DNA of 60,925 bases from Patescibacteria group bacterium (GTDB taxonomy: Bacteria; Patescibacteriota; Microgenomatia; UBA12405): NCBI GenBank assembly GCA_018902845.1, contig JAHIPV010000012.1, forward strand, positions 1-60,925, given 5' to 3'. Numbering within the stretch: the stretch's first letter is position 1; the number at the start of each line of letters is the position of its first letter. The position numbers and the translations under genes are program-made. Positions 1 to 8,293 of the stretch are shown here, in pieces. The notes under the pieces are model-generated. The model was not told the origin of the DNA. It saw nothing but the letters and a program-made list of their open reading frames with translations, and did not search any database.

Positions 1-17
1 ATCAATTCGTACGACCT

Positions 18-132
18 CTCCGACGTTACGTCGGAGCGCTCTTACCAACTGCGATTCCGACTTAAGTCGGATGAGTCCCGAAATTCGATTTATCGAATCA
101 TCGGGAAGCTACCCTGCCAACTACCCTGCCAA
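18..132 (-). other. tRNA-like relic interrupted by palindromes
   Basis: Read on the minus strand, 132-107 gives tRNA 5'-half text (GGCAGGGTAGCT) and 53-37 gives D-arm text (CAGTTGGTAAGAGCG). A canonical tRNA would have these joined as GGGTAGCTCAGTTGGTA. Between them lie about 54 bases holding two palindromes: an exact 16-bp one at 56-71 and a nested one at 76-106. The anticodon-arm position is itself a 9-bp inverted repeat (18-26/28-36) whose loop does not give a normal anticodon. CTACCCTGCCAA is tandemly repeated at 109-120 and 121-132. It is probably a decayed tRNA hit by small palindromic insertions. The T-arm side lies near or beyond the window edge, so a functional tRNA with an intron cannot be fully excluded. 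Confidence 0.35.
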
Positions 133-242
133 AGCTACACGATTATACCAAAAAATCCACTCCGGTATTCATCCGTCATTAAAAACCGCCATTTTTTCAC
201 TCAAACTATAAGATATACACTAGATATGTATATAACCCTATC

Positions 243-290
243 ACAAAACAACAAAAACCCTCTTTGTAAAGAGGGTTTTTGTTGTTTTGT
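243..290. terminator. Long perfect hairpin terminator behind tRNA-Met
   Basis: Bases 243-265 and 268-290 form a perfect 23-bp inverted repeat with a 2-base loop. The stem has a GC core (ACCCTCTTT/AAAGAGGGT) flanked by U-rich arms. It abuts the 3' end of the minus-strand tRNA-Met, so it is best read as that gene's intrinsic terminator. The symmetry would let it work in both directions. Confidence 0.75.
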
Positions 291-359
291 TGCGGAGCCA
301 GGAGTCGAACCTGGTCTGTAAGATTATGAGCCTCACGTGCAGCCGTACACTACCCCGCA
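291..359 (-). tRNA. tRNA-Met (CAT anticodon)
   Basis: The minus strand folds as a cloverleaf: acceptor TGCGGGG/CTCCGCA (359-353 with 297-291), a D-arm closing GTG/CAC, an anticodon stem TGAGG/TCTTA with loop CTCATAA (anticodon CAT), and a T-arm CCAGG-TTCGACT-CCTGG. CCA is not encoded. A CAT anticodon could be elongator or initiator Met, or lysidine-modified Ile2. The acceptor pairs fully, including the first T-A pair, which argues against the usual unpaired 1-72 of an initiator. The call is tRNA-Met with Ile2 as the alternative. Confidence 0.85.
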
Positions 360-378
360 CATAATTACAGCATAAATT

Positions 379-729
379 CTACCACAAAAGCATCCATTTT
401 TTCCAATTACTTATCTTTTCCTCTGTTGTTAATTTTGGGTGAACCTGGCTGAAATCAATTTCAGGCAAAACAAGCCAGTAGTCATCTTCACCGCCTAATC
501 CAAATTTGTCTCGCAACTCTTCAGCCACAAAAGCAGAACTGCTGGCGTATTTTAATTTCTGTTTTAGTAAAATATTTTCTTCTTTTAAAAACTCCAATCT
601 ATTTTCTAAATTCTTGTTTTCTTTTTTAGCTTCTGATAATATCAATATCTGTTTTATACTGTTTCTAACAGATGATATAATAACAAATCCAATGACTAAA
701 TATAGGGCTATTTCTCTTGTTTTTTTCAT
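379..729 (-). CDS. FtsB/DivIC-like septum formation protein
   Basis: This 116-residue bitopic membrane protein has a hydrophobic segment at about residues 7-20, a charged coiled coil at about 33-62 and a short C-terminal tail. The tail has the E-x-x-R-x-K-[FL]-G-L pattern typical of FtsB/DivIC proteins (EELRDKFGLG). Members of this family link FtsL and FtsQ in the divisome and act at the cytoplasmic membrane. Topology and length fit; the call rests on the tail motif plus the coiled coil. It is divergent from the tyrosine recombinase gene, with a 42-bp gap that must hold both promoters. FtsL-like proteins have the same topology and are the main alternative. Confidence 0.65.
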   Translation of the reverse strand: MKKTREIALYLVIGFVIISSVRNSIKQILILSEAKKENKNLENRLEFLKEENILLKQKLKYASSSAFVAEELRDKFGLGGEDDYWLVLPEIDFSQVHPKLTTEEKISNWKKWMLLW

Positions 730-733
730 TGAC

Positions 734-762
734 TTGTAAGCTATCCCTGTTTATGTTACTAT
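734..762 (+). promoter_or_regulatory. Promoter of the xer-like gene
   Basis: TTGTAA (734-739) and TACTAT (757-762) are separated by exactly 17 bases. The ATG at 772 begins 9 bases after the -10 box, so the transcript would have almost no leader. Confidence 0.45.
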
Positions 763-771
763 AAGACCAAT

Positions 772-1638
772 ATGAACACAACTTTTGAAAAAGCACTAAA
801 TTTGTTTACCAAGTCCCTCTCAAAAGCAGGGAAATCAACCAATACCATTATAGCCTACAAAGGAGATATTAATCAGCTTTGTAACTTTTTAATTAGCACA
901 GGATCGGCCAACGATGTTACAAAAATCACCACTCAGCACATTGAAGAATTCAAAAAAAGTCTGCAAGACAAGAATTACACCGCCAAATCAGTTTCCAGAA
1001 AAATCAATTCTATAAAAAATTTCTTTGTCTTTTTAAAAAACGAAGGGGTTACTGACAAAGACCCTTCCGTGGGTATCAAGCATCCAAAATATGAAAACGG
1101 CCTGCCAAGAATTCTAAAGCCTTTAGAGTACAGATCGTTACGCGATGCTTGTAGAAACGATCTCCGGGCCACGGCCATTGTCGAGCTTATGCTCCAATGC
1201 GGTCTCAGAATTAAGGAAATAGAAAACCTAAAAATAGATAATATCGCCGACAATGAAATTGTCATTCAGGCTTATGAAAGCCACGGGGAACATACAGTTC
1301 CTCTAAATAATTCGGTTAAATCCGCTCTCAAAAATTATCTAAAAGATTCTCGCTTCCAAAGCAAAAACAAAAATGTGTTTGTCACAAAAACTGGCAGGGT
1401 ATTGCTAGCCAGAAATATCAGAAGCCTTTTAAACAGATATTTCAACAAAGCCGATATCCAAAATGTAAAAGTAAACGATCTTAGAAATACTTTTATTGCT
1501 TTTCAGCTTAAAGCCGGTATACCAATTGATATCGTTTCACAAATTGTTGGTCACAAAAGAATTTCTACTACCGAAAAATACCTCCAACTGATCGAAGGCA
1601 AAGAGGAAAGTCGTGGGATCAAATTAAAAGAGTTATAA
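772..1638 (+). CDS. Tyrosine recombinase, XerC/XerD-like, His-II replaced
   Basis: This 288-residue protein has an N-terminal SAM-like core-binding domain (about 5-90) and a C-terminal catalytic domain. Visible catalytic positions are Arg146 (CGLRIKE), Lys206 in the beta-hairpin (VTKTGR), Arg238, His261 (VGHKR) and the Tyr270 nucleophile (STTEKY). The usual HxxR box is instead Asn235-Asp-Leu-Arg238, so the histidine is Asn. The length matches XerC/XerD, and the backbone location fits the single chromosomal Xer of small genomes resolving chromosome dimers. An integrase relic is less likely because no phage genes are near. Whether the Asn substitution weakens cleavage is unknown. Confidence 0.75.
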   Translation: MNTTFEKALNLFTKSLSKAGKSTNTIIAYKGDINQLCNFLISTGSANDVTKITTQHIEEFKKSLQDKNYTAKSVSRKINSIKNFFVFLKNEGVTDKDPSVGIKHPKYENGLPRILKPLEYRSLRDACRNDLRATAIVELMLQCGLRIKEIENLKIDNIADNEIVIQAYESHGEHTVPLNNSVKSALKNYLKDSRFQSKNKNVFVTKTGRVLLARNIRSLLNRYFNKADIQNVKVNDLRNTFIAFQLKAGIPIDIVSQIVGHKRISTTEKYLQLIEGKEESRGIKLKEL

Positions 1639-1640
1639 AA

Positions 1641-3974
1641 CTAAAACTTTGCTCTTTTGGCTATATCAGATTCCACAATAGCTCTAGGCTTACCATATTT
1701 TAAAGAAGATAGTTTTTTGATCATTTCCGCCATTTTTCGATTTCCCGGTGCCTGTCTTTCCTTGGCTGCTACCTGTAACGAAAAAGGAGTTTTGGGTATA
1801 CCGTTTATCATAGTTTTCATATAAATCTCTCCCACCGGCAGGTTCATCAAGTCCTGTTCCCCAAAAGTTGGCTGATATTGTCTTACCAGGAATCCGGCAT
1901 CGGCAATACCGGTTCTAAAACTGCATATAGTACCTACATTTCCAAACACAGCATTTTTTACCTCTTCTTCCATTTGAGATATAAACTGGTTAGCCACAAT
2001 CAAGTTCAAATGATACTTCCTTGCTTCGCTCATGATTACGGCAAAATCCTGCGTGGCAAAATTTTGGAACTCATCGACATACAAATAAAAATCTCTCCTC
2101 TTTTCTTCCGGCACATCCTGCCTGCTCATGGCTGCGATCAAAATTTTTGGAATCAAAATCAAACCCAAAAACGACGAATTCTCCTCACCAATAGTACCTT
2201 TAGCTAAGTTGATGATCAAAATTTTACCTTCATCCATGGCTGTTCTAAAATCAAAAGATGACTTTGATTGGCCAATGATATTTCTCATCATTGTATTGGT
2301 AATAAAACGGCCAAATTTTGACACGATATAGTCCAGTACCTCAGATTTGTGGAATTCGTTTGTTTGGGCAATCTGATCTGTCCAATATCTCTTAACCATC
2401 GGATCTTTTACTTTCGGCAACATCTGTTGTACATAAGATTGATCGGTCAAGCAACGTACAATTTCGATAAAAGTTGCCCCTGGTTCACTCATTACCGTCA
2501 GCATTATATTTCGGATACTATGTTCAAATCTTGGCCCTACAATTCCTGTTTTGTAAGGGTCATAAAGTTTATACATCAAATTTATAATTGATGAAGTTAC
2601 AAAGTCTTTCTGGTCTTCTCTCTCGCACTCCATCACATTAAAACCCATTGGCCTATCCGTTACCGAAGGATCAAAATAAATTACATCCTCCACTCTTTCG
2701 GGCGGGATTCTTTCCAAAATGCTTTCAAATGTATCGTGTGGATCAATAAAACAAACCCCTTTTCCTGCTTTTATATCTTGCAGAGCCATATCAGCCAATA
2801 ACCATGATTTACCCACACCAGTCTGTCCGATGATATAAAAATGTCTTTGTCTGTCCGATTCCCCCATACAAAACTTTTTTGATACACCTCGATACTTATT
2901 ATCACCGATATACAAGCCTTCCTGTGGAGAATCAGCCGGCGCCGCCGCTTTTTTTGCCTTCAGCCAATATATGTTTGGTGTTTCAACCGTTCTATTGGGT
3001 AAATGAAAAACCGAAGCTATTTCATCAGACGACAAAATGGTTTTTCCTTTATGCCAAAAAATCAGTGGATATTTATAAATAAAATCAGTCATAAAAAAGC
3101 TTTTCAATCTTATTTTTCTTCCAGAAAACTTGTTCCACGGTGATTCAAACTGAGTAAAACAAGATTTAATGTTAGACAAATTACTTTTAGCCGATCCTTC
3201 GTCCTTGGCTACCGATACTATCCTGATGATAGTTTCAAAACCAACATTACCGGATTTAATATCAATTGCTTCTAATTGTTTAGCATCAATCTTGTAAGAA
3301 GCTTTTTCTGGATTAGCTTCAGATTTTTTAGTATCAGAAATAAAATTCTTACCCTCTTTCGACCAGCTTCCGTCTGTAGCCGACAAAATTATTTGTATTG
3401 CCGCCGATTCGTTTTCTCTCAATTTAGATAAAGTAGAAGTTAAGGAAGACAACGGATCAACCGGTATTTCTCTGTAAGTCTTAATTGGATAAAAACTGGA
3501 TTTTTTTGTCCCCAAGGCCGCATATTCCACCTTTCCCTCGGCAATAAAAATATTTGGATCTTCTACTTCTTTTATATCTGCACCAGGATAAACGCTATAT
3601 AATTGCTTTTCAATCATATCTTGATATTTCTTTGGTACCGAAATATAAAATCTGATATCTTCACTAGTCCCAATAATTTCCAAAGATAAACTTGGCTGGG
3701 CCACAAACGCTTGCAATAATTTAATCTTGGCTTTTTTATACATATTTCCAAAAGAAGATATCACCTGTTCCATTGAGTCAATTTTTATCTCATTATCATC
3801 AGGAACAGCCAGTAACAAGGTAACTAAATCCAAAGATCTTTTTTCTCTGTCTCTCCATTTACACCACAATACAAAAACATAAAAACAAAAACCTAGTAAA
3901 ATCAACACCAAGGTTAATATCACCAGCAAAAACACCCCTCTGCTTATTTGATCTGCAATATTTTCACCCATCAT
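1641..3974 (-). CDS. Membrane-anchored VirD4/HerA-like DNA-pumping ATPase
   Basis: This 777-residue protein has one strong N-terminal membrane segment (about 13-38). A long alpha/beta region up to about 340 precedes a RecA-like ATPase core with Walker A GQTGVGKS (383-390) and Walker B LYVDEFQNF (631-639). A C-terminal block with LIVANQF and a conserved Gln-rich helix follows, as in type IV secretion coupling proteins (VirD4/TraG) and HerA. Such proteins move DNA or protein through the membrane. No other secretion genes lie nearby. The start codon overlaps the stop of the upstream 127-residue gene by one base (TAATG), so the pair is one operon and probably one complex. Confidence 0.8.
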   Translation of the reverse strand: MMGENIADQISRGVFLLVILTLVLILLGFCFYVFVLWCKWRDREKRSLDLVTLLLAVPDDNEIKIDSMEQVISSFGNMYKKAKIKLLQAFVAQPSLSLEIIGTSEDIRFYISVPKKYQDMIEKQLYSVYPGADIKEVEDPNIFIAEGKVEYAALGTKKSSFYPIKTYREIPVDPLSSLTSTLSKLRENESAAIQIILSATDGSWSKEGKNFISDTKKSEANPEKASYKIDAKQLEAIDIKSGNVGFETIIRIVSVAKDEGSAKSNLSNIKSCFTQFESPWNKFSGRKIRLKSFFMTDFIYKYPLIFWHKGKTILSSDEIASVFHLPNRTVETPNIYWLKAKKAAAPADSPQEGLYIGDNKYRGVSKKFCMGESDRQRHFYIIGQTGVGKSWLLADMALQDIKAGKGVCFIDPHDTFESILERIPPERVEDVIYFDPSVTDRPMGFNVMECEREDQKDFVTSSIINLMYKLYDPYKTGIVGPRFEHSIRNIMLTVMSEPGATFIEIVRCLTDQSYVQQMLPKVKDPMVKRYWTDQIAQTNEFHKSEVLDYIVSKFGRFITNTMMRNIIGQSKSSFDFRTAMDEGKILIINLAKGTIGEENSSFLGLILIPKILIAAMSRQDVPEEKRRDFYLYVDEFQNFATQDFAVIMSEARKYHLNLIVANQFISQMEEEVKNAVFGNVGTICSFRTGIADAGFLVRQYQPTFGEQDLMNLPVGEIYMKTMINGIPKTPFSLQVAAKERQAPGNRKMAEMIKKLSSLKYGKPRAIVESDIAKRAKF

Positions 3975-4357
3975 TATTCTTCAACCTTTTTAAAGGACAC
4001 CTCGCCTTTATTTTTTTTAATAATTCTAAACACAAAAACTGACAACCATCTACCAGCCTCACTTAGCCCCTTTTTAAAACCAGTCACAAACGTTTTTCTG
4101 TCTATTGGCAATTCCACCTTAACTTCTTCATCGTCTACGGCGGTCAAAACCTTTTGCCCCGTATCGTCACTTACACTTTTTTGCTGACTTGGGTCAAGCT
4201 CAAAATCTTCCATCCAGCTTTTAACCTCTCTTGGCAGGGTAACATCTTTTCTTGTTTCAACCAAGCCTTGCCTTATTCTCTTTTCAGGTTGTTCAACGCC
4301 ACCAGCTTCAATTCCCACCTTTTCCGACCCAACACCTTTTTCTTTAATTTCAGCCAT
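3974..4357 (-). CDS. Hypothetical partner of the membrane ATPase
   Basis: This 127-residue acidic protein has no signal peptide. The first 60 residues look disordered (Gly/Glu/Lys-rich). The last 40 are basic with a short hydrophobic patch (WLSVFVFRIIKK) that could lie on or in the membrane. It is not recognised as a named family. Its stop overlaps the ATPase start by one base, which implies translational coupling. An adaptor role for the ATPase is inferred from position only. Confidence 0.6.
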   Translation of the reverse strand: MAEIKEKGVGSEKVGIEAGGVEQPEKRIRQGLVETRKDVTLPREVKSWMEDFELDPSQQKSVSDDTGQKVLTAVDDEEVKVELPIDRKTFVTGFKKGLSEAGRWLSVFVFRIIKKNKGEVSFKKVEE

Positions 4358-4421
4358 GCTAAAAGTATATATCTAAAATCGTTTATAATCACTATATGGC
4401 CATTAAATAATCTATAAACCC

Positions 4422-5579
4422 ATGAAACAAAGCCAATCCATAAAAAAAATTTATCAAATCGACAATTCCATAAAGTGGCTTCCTATGCTCACTACTGTAT
4501 TGTTTCTAATTATTATTTTTTTATTTATTTGGTTTTTTCGCGGTGGCAGTTTCAAGCTCTATGCTAGCTTGTTTTTCTCCCTTTATTTTCTGACTCATCA
4601 AATTTGGCTTTCTGTAATTCTTATCGGAGTTATCCAAAATCTGGCGTTTCTACCTCTAAGATTTATTGGTCTCAAACTTTCTACCTCCCTAAAAGCATTT
4701 GAAGAAAATCTGGATCAAACCAAAGAATCAGATCAATATTTTCTTTTTACAAAAAAAGTAAAAGAAGGGGATACTACCGTTCTTTTTTATATCTTTAATT
4801 TTATTGTTAACGCCATTGCCTTTTTTTCAGCTGGTCGAATATTTTTAATTGATTTTTATAGTTCTCAAATAAGCACAAAATATCTTTACGATTGGGTGCC
4901 TTACCCCAAATACCCCTTAAATGGAACAACCTTCAATTTTCCATTTCTTAATATAGACAAAACTTTTTCTCTTCCATGGAAAAATATCATTACTGTTTGG
5001 GTTTTTATTTTAATTGGTCTGATTGTCCCAAGACTAATATGGCGTTTTCTAAAAATTTTTCTTCATAAAAACAAAGAAATCCTAAAAGCCCGCATCAGTT
5101 ACAACAAAATTCTCCTTTATATCGGCGGTTTTACCGGTACTCTATTTGTCGTTTCGCTTTTTATTCTTCGCCATATTCCAACTGTAGCTCATGCCATCAC
5201 TTTGTCGGTTGATCTTACCAAACCAAGTCCGGCTATGAACTTGATTACCGCCATTGGTACTTTTATTACTACCCTTCACGCCGGTTGGAAACGAAACAAA
5301 GAAACTGTCAAAAAAGCTCAGCAAGCCAAAATTCCTCAAAAAGTAATAGAAACAGTCTCAAAAGACAATCTTTCTAATAGTTTTAGAAATGCTGTTATAT
5401 TGGGCATTGGTGCTTATGTAGTCACTTCTCAAATTCCTTCGGCCTTTGAATTATCTGTTCTAGTCTTCGAAGTTCTCTATATTCTGTCTCCCTACACCTT
5501 CGACCTAATCTTGAAAAAACAAGTGAATACGCAGTCCGCCCGTGGCGGATCAACCAAACCTGTCATTGCGAGCGAATAA
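4422..5579 (+). CDS. Polytopic membrane protein, unknown
   Basis: This 385-residue integral membrane protein has about six to eight hydrophobic segments, with clear ones at about 18-40, 45-70, 123-145, 190-210, 228-250 and 320-355. No catalytic motif was recognised. It is divergent from the ATPase operon, so it could share its regulation. A TAATCT box 8 bases before the ATG fits the leaderless promoter pattern of this window. The last 16 or so codons are made of an intergenic-type repeat (5533-5600), so the natural C-terminus has probably been replaced. Confidence 0.6.
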   Translation: MKQSQSIKKIYQIDNSIKWLPMLTTVLFLIIIFLFIWFFRGGSFKLYASLFFSLYFLTHQIWLSVILIGVIQNLAFLPLRFIGLKLSTSLKAFEENLDQTKESDQYFLFTKKVKEGDTTVLFYIFNFIVNAIAFFSAGRIFLIDFYSSQISTKYLYDWVPYPKYPLNGTTFNFPFLNIDKTFSLPWKNIITVWVFILIGLIVPRLIWRFLKIFLHKNKEILKARISYNKILLYIGGFTGTLFVVSLFILRHIPTVAHAITLSVDLTKPSPAMNLITAIGTFITTLHAGWKRNKETVKKAQQAKIPQKVIETVSKDNLSNSFRNAVILGIGAYVVTSQIPSAFELSVLVFEVLYILSPYTFDLILKKQVNTQSARGGSTKPVIASE

Positions 5580-5600
5580 AAACGAGCGCGACAACCACAT
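5533..5600. repeat. REP-like repeat overlapping a gene end
   Basis: The block has a short hairpin (GTCCGCCCGTGGCGGAT, 5534-5550) followed by TGTCATTGCGAGCGA and a partial inverse GAGCGCGACAA. The same two pieces recur at 11603-11657, and the hairpin alone recurs at 11797 and 11870. The first part is translated as the C-terminus of the upstream membrane protein. Confidence 0.6.
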
Positions 5601-5722
5601 TTATCCATCTTCTTCCAAAACAAACACCACCACAATACTCAGAATCAAGCCCTCCTGTATTTACCATAAATAAATTATATCACATTTTTTCAATAACACT
5701 AAATTTTCTGTTAATCTAAATT

Positions 5723-6901
5723 ATGTCAATCAGCAAAAACAAAAACCCTCCCACTATAGTACTTGGCGGTTGGTATCAAAGAACCACCCTACATTTAAGC
5801 GAAATTTATGATTTTCTGGCTCTGGCTCACTCAAGACTGCCACTTTCTACCCAAAAATTAACAGCCTTACACCAAAAACTAAACATAAATTCAGTCAGCC
5901 GCCAAGCTGATTATTTGGAATTTGTCCAAGCTCAAACCAAGGACAACATAGAAATCAGGTACTACGAAGACGGCCTCTACATTCTCAAAATAAAATCATC
6001 AGATATCAAAAAAGCCCAAAAAAAACTCCAAAATTATTTTGATAATTTTTTCAATCCAGCCATTTCTTATATTTTTTCTCTCGGTGCCCCCACCCCAAAA
6101 ATTTTAGCTAATATCAAAATTCATAATCCTCTTGCCGTTTTGATAAACAAAGACCAAGTCAAAAAAATCAAATTTGACAAACAAAACTTTGGTGAAGTTT
6201 ATAGCAAAATCAGCTCAAAGGATCTTACTGTTTACAAAACTCCCCAATATATTTTTATTGAGTCTCCCCAGGCAAATCAAAATGCTATGAATCTTGTTGA
6301 AACTCAAATCTTTTTTAGGGAATTCAAAGACCAACTTGAAAAATATCTAAACATTCACCGCCAAATCTGGGAAGATATCTCACAAATTAAGGAACAGCGT
6401 TTTATAAAAGGCAAACAAGTTGAATCGGTTCGCCAAAAGCTTGATGCTCAGCAAAAAACCGTCAACCTTATCAACAGTCGCATCACTCAAATGTCATCCT
6501 ATGTCAAAACTCGTGCTTCCATCGCTCAAAAATTTAATTTAGAGCAAGACTTGCTTGCTATTTTTCAATATAAATTCGAAACTCTTTCCAACACTCATCT
6601 TTATATCAAGGAAATTTGGAAAATGACCAGTGATTATTTATCCACTGCCATTGGAGTTATTGTTGAAATAAAAAACCAATCAACCACTAACAATATAAAA
6701 TCACTAAGTTTTATAACCGCCATCGGAGTTCTTAGCGGAATAACCAATTACTTTACCAAAAATGAATTTCCTGTCTTTACGTCAGTAGGTTTTCTCTATT
6801 TCGTTTTTCTTGTTATTTGCGCCTTTTTGGTTAATCAAATTATTAGCCTAGTTTACCAGCACATCAAATACGAACTCAAATTTTCTAAAGACAAAAAGTA
6901 G
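5723..6901 (+). CDS. CorA-like topology membrane protein, unknown
   Basis: This 392-residue protein has a mixed alpha/beta N-terminal half (1-190) and a long helical, coiled-coil region (about 190-320). Two close hydrophobic helices follow near the C-terminus (about 325-342 and 349-372), with a short basic tail. This order resembles CorA-type magnesium channels and related RMD1/YloC-like proteins. The diagnostic GMN loop between the two helices is absent; the loop reads TNYFTKNEFPV. A transport role is therefore only suggested. The gene ends 2 bases before the permease gene, so the two are co-transcribed. Confidence 0.5.
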   Translation: MSISKNKNPPTIVLGGWYQRTTLHLSEIYDFLALAHSRLPLSTQKLTALHQKLNINSVSRQADYLEFVQAQTKDNIEIRYYEDGLYILKIKSSDIKKAQKKLQNYFDNFFNPAISYIFSLGAPTPKILANIKIHNPLAVLINKDQVKKIKFDKQNFGEVYSKISSKDLTVYKTPQYIFIESPQANQNAMNLVETQIFFREFKDQLEKYLNIHRQIWEDISQIKEQRFIKGKQVESVRQKLDAQQKTVNLINSRITQMSSYVKTRASIAQKFNLEQDLLAIFQYKFETLSNTHLYIKEIWKMTSDYLSTAIGVIVEIKNQSTTNNIKSLSFITAIGVLSGITNYFTKNEFPVFTSVGFLYFVFLVICAFLVNQIISLVYQHIKYELKFSKDKK

Positions 6902-6903
6902 CA

Positions 6904-7986
6904 ATGCCCTCAAAATTTACCAAAGCTATATTTCTTCAATTTTCCGGCATGGTCGGAGCCGGGATTTTTTCCCTGCCTTTTGTTTATAGTCAGTCAAGTT
7001 TTAATTTAAGCATACTTGGTCTTATTTTTTTAACCTTAATCACCGCCTTCATTAATCTTCTTTATATAGACATCATCAACGCCACCCCTGGAGATCATCA
7101 ACTCCCTGGTTACGCCCAAATCTATTTAGGCTCTTTTTTCAAAAATATTTCTATCTTAAATATTTCCCTCACTTCACTTGGAGCTACTTATGCTTTTACT
7201 ACCCTAGCCTCCGGTTTTTTGACTGTTCTTTTTCCTTATCTTTCTGTCTATCTTGCCACAGCAATTTTTCTCATTTTCTTATTTTTAATCCATATAAACA
7301 ACAATAAATTTTCTAATAAATTATCAGATATTATCCCTATTTTATTTTTGTTTCTTCCTATTTTTTTCTTCTCTTTTATTTTTCAAAACAGGCTTCCGTC
7401 CATAGTCATCAACAATCCATCCCTTGTCTTTTTTGGCCCCACTATTTTTGCTCTTTCCGGTTTTACTATTCTCCCCGAAGTCGAAGAAATTTTGAGAGGT
7501 CAAAAAAATTACAAAAAGCTTTTCAAAAAAGCTTCTTTAATTGGTCTATTTTTAGCTTCTTTCCTCTATCTCCTTTTTTCTTATTCGATTCTAAAAATCA
7601 GCGGCCCTTTTTTAACCCAAAACTTGGTAGACGGCTTGGTACAAGTTTCTCCTTTTTTAAGCAAAATCCTTGCTATCTTTGGTCTTTGTGTTACTTTCAG
7701 TGCTTCTCTTATTTTTTTAAATATTTTCAAAGAAGTCTTTTATCGCGACCTTAACATAAAACAAAATCTAGCCAGGTTTTTACCCATACTCATACCAATT
7801 ATCGCCATCACAATTATAAAAACATCTTTTATTTCGGTTATTTCCCTAATTGGCTCTCTTTCCGTTTTCCTTTCAGCTATTATTATCTCTTTAATTCGTC
7901 TCAAACTCCCTCACAAAAATTTTCACAAACTCCAAATCCTAGCCGTTCTTGTCACCTTCCTCCTCGGCCTCCTCTCGCTTTTTTAA
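6904..7986 (+). CDS. APC-superfamily amino-acid permease
   Basis: This 360-residue protein has about 10-11 membrane helices. TM1 carries the unwound-helix signature GMVGAGIFSLPF (about 15-26), the substrate-binding motif seen in the aromatic amino-acid/SLC38-like branch of the APC superfamily. A second conserved stretch (LSGFTILPEVEEIL, about 178-191) fits TM6, the other broken helix. It probably imports amino acids with a cation. In a genome expected to lack many biosynthetic pathways this would be a nutrient importer. The substrate cannot be read from the sequence. Confidence 0.75.
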   Translation: MPSKFTKAIFLQFSGMVGAGIFSLPFVYSQSSFNLSILGLIFLTLITAFINLLYIDIINATPGDHQLPGYAQIYLGSFFKNISILNISLTSLGATYAFTTLASGFLTVLFPYLSVYLATAIFLIFLFLIHINNNKFSNKLSDIIPILFLFLPIFFFSFIFQNRLPSIVINNPSLVFFGPTIFALSGFTILPEVEEILRGQKNYKKLFKKASLIGLFLASFLYLLFSYSILKISGPFLTQNLVDGLVQVSPFLSKILAIFGLCVTFSASLIFLNIFKEVFYRDLNIKQNLARFLPILIPIIAITIIKTSFISVISLIGSLSVFLSAIIISLIRLKLPHKNFHKLQILAVLVTFLLGLLSLF

Positions 7987-7994
7987 CTATACAC

Positions 7995-8023
7995 TTGACA
8001 ATACACTAAAGTGTATACATAAT
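7995..8023 (+). promoter_or_regulatory. Toxin-antitoxin promoter with built-in operator
   Basis: TTGACA (7995-8000) and CATAAT (8018-8023) are 17 bases apart, and the ATG at 8030 starts 6 bases after the -10 box. The spacer holds the inverted repeat ATACACT-AA-AGTGTAT (8001-8016). That is a likely operator for the antitoxin or antitoxin-toxin complex, so binding would occlude RNA polymerase. Confidence 0.7.
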
Positions 8024-8029
8024 TAAAGC

Positions 8030-8293
8030 ATGAACTTCATGTCAACTACCGATTTAAGAACGAAATCATCACAACTAATAAAACTGCTTTTAGCAGGGGA
8101 TTCTGTTTCTTTGCTATACAGATCTAAAATAGTAGGTCAAATAATACCTCAGGAAGATCAACTAGAATCAGAAAAGAAACAACCACTTTCCTATCTTCTA
8201 AAAAAACTTAGACCTACAAAAAACTTTCCACAAGACTATCGCAAAGCTTACAGAAAACGTTTAAAAAAGGAATATGGCAAATATTTTTCTTGA
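8030..8293 (+). CDS. Phd/YefM-type antitoxin
   Basis: This 87-residue protein resembles the Phd/YefM prevent-host-death fold: an N-terminal DNA-binding part (TTDLRTKSSQLIKLL, then SVSLLYRSKIVGQIIP, about 5-42) and a basic, probably disordered C-terminal tail (about 45-87) that would wrap the toxin. Antitoxins of this class neutralise PIN or RelE toxins and repress their own promoter. That fits the palindrome between the -35 and -10 boxes. It overlaps the toxin gene by 20 bases. Confidence 0.75.
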   Translation: MNFMSTTDLRTKSSQLIKLLLAGDSVSLLYRSKIVGQIIPQEDQLESEKKQPLSYLLKKLRPTKNFPQDYRKAYRKRLKKEYGKYFS

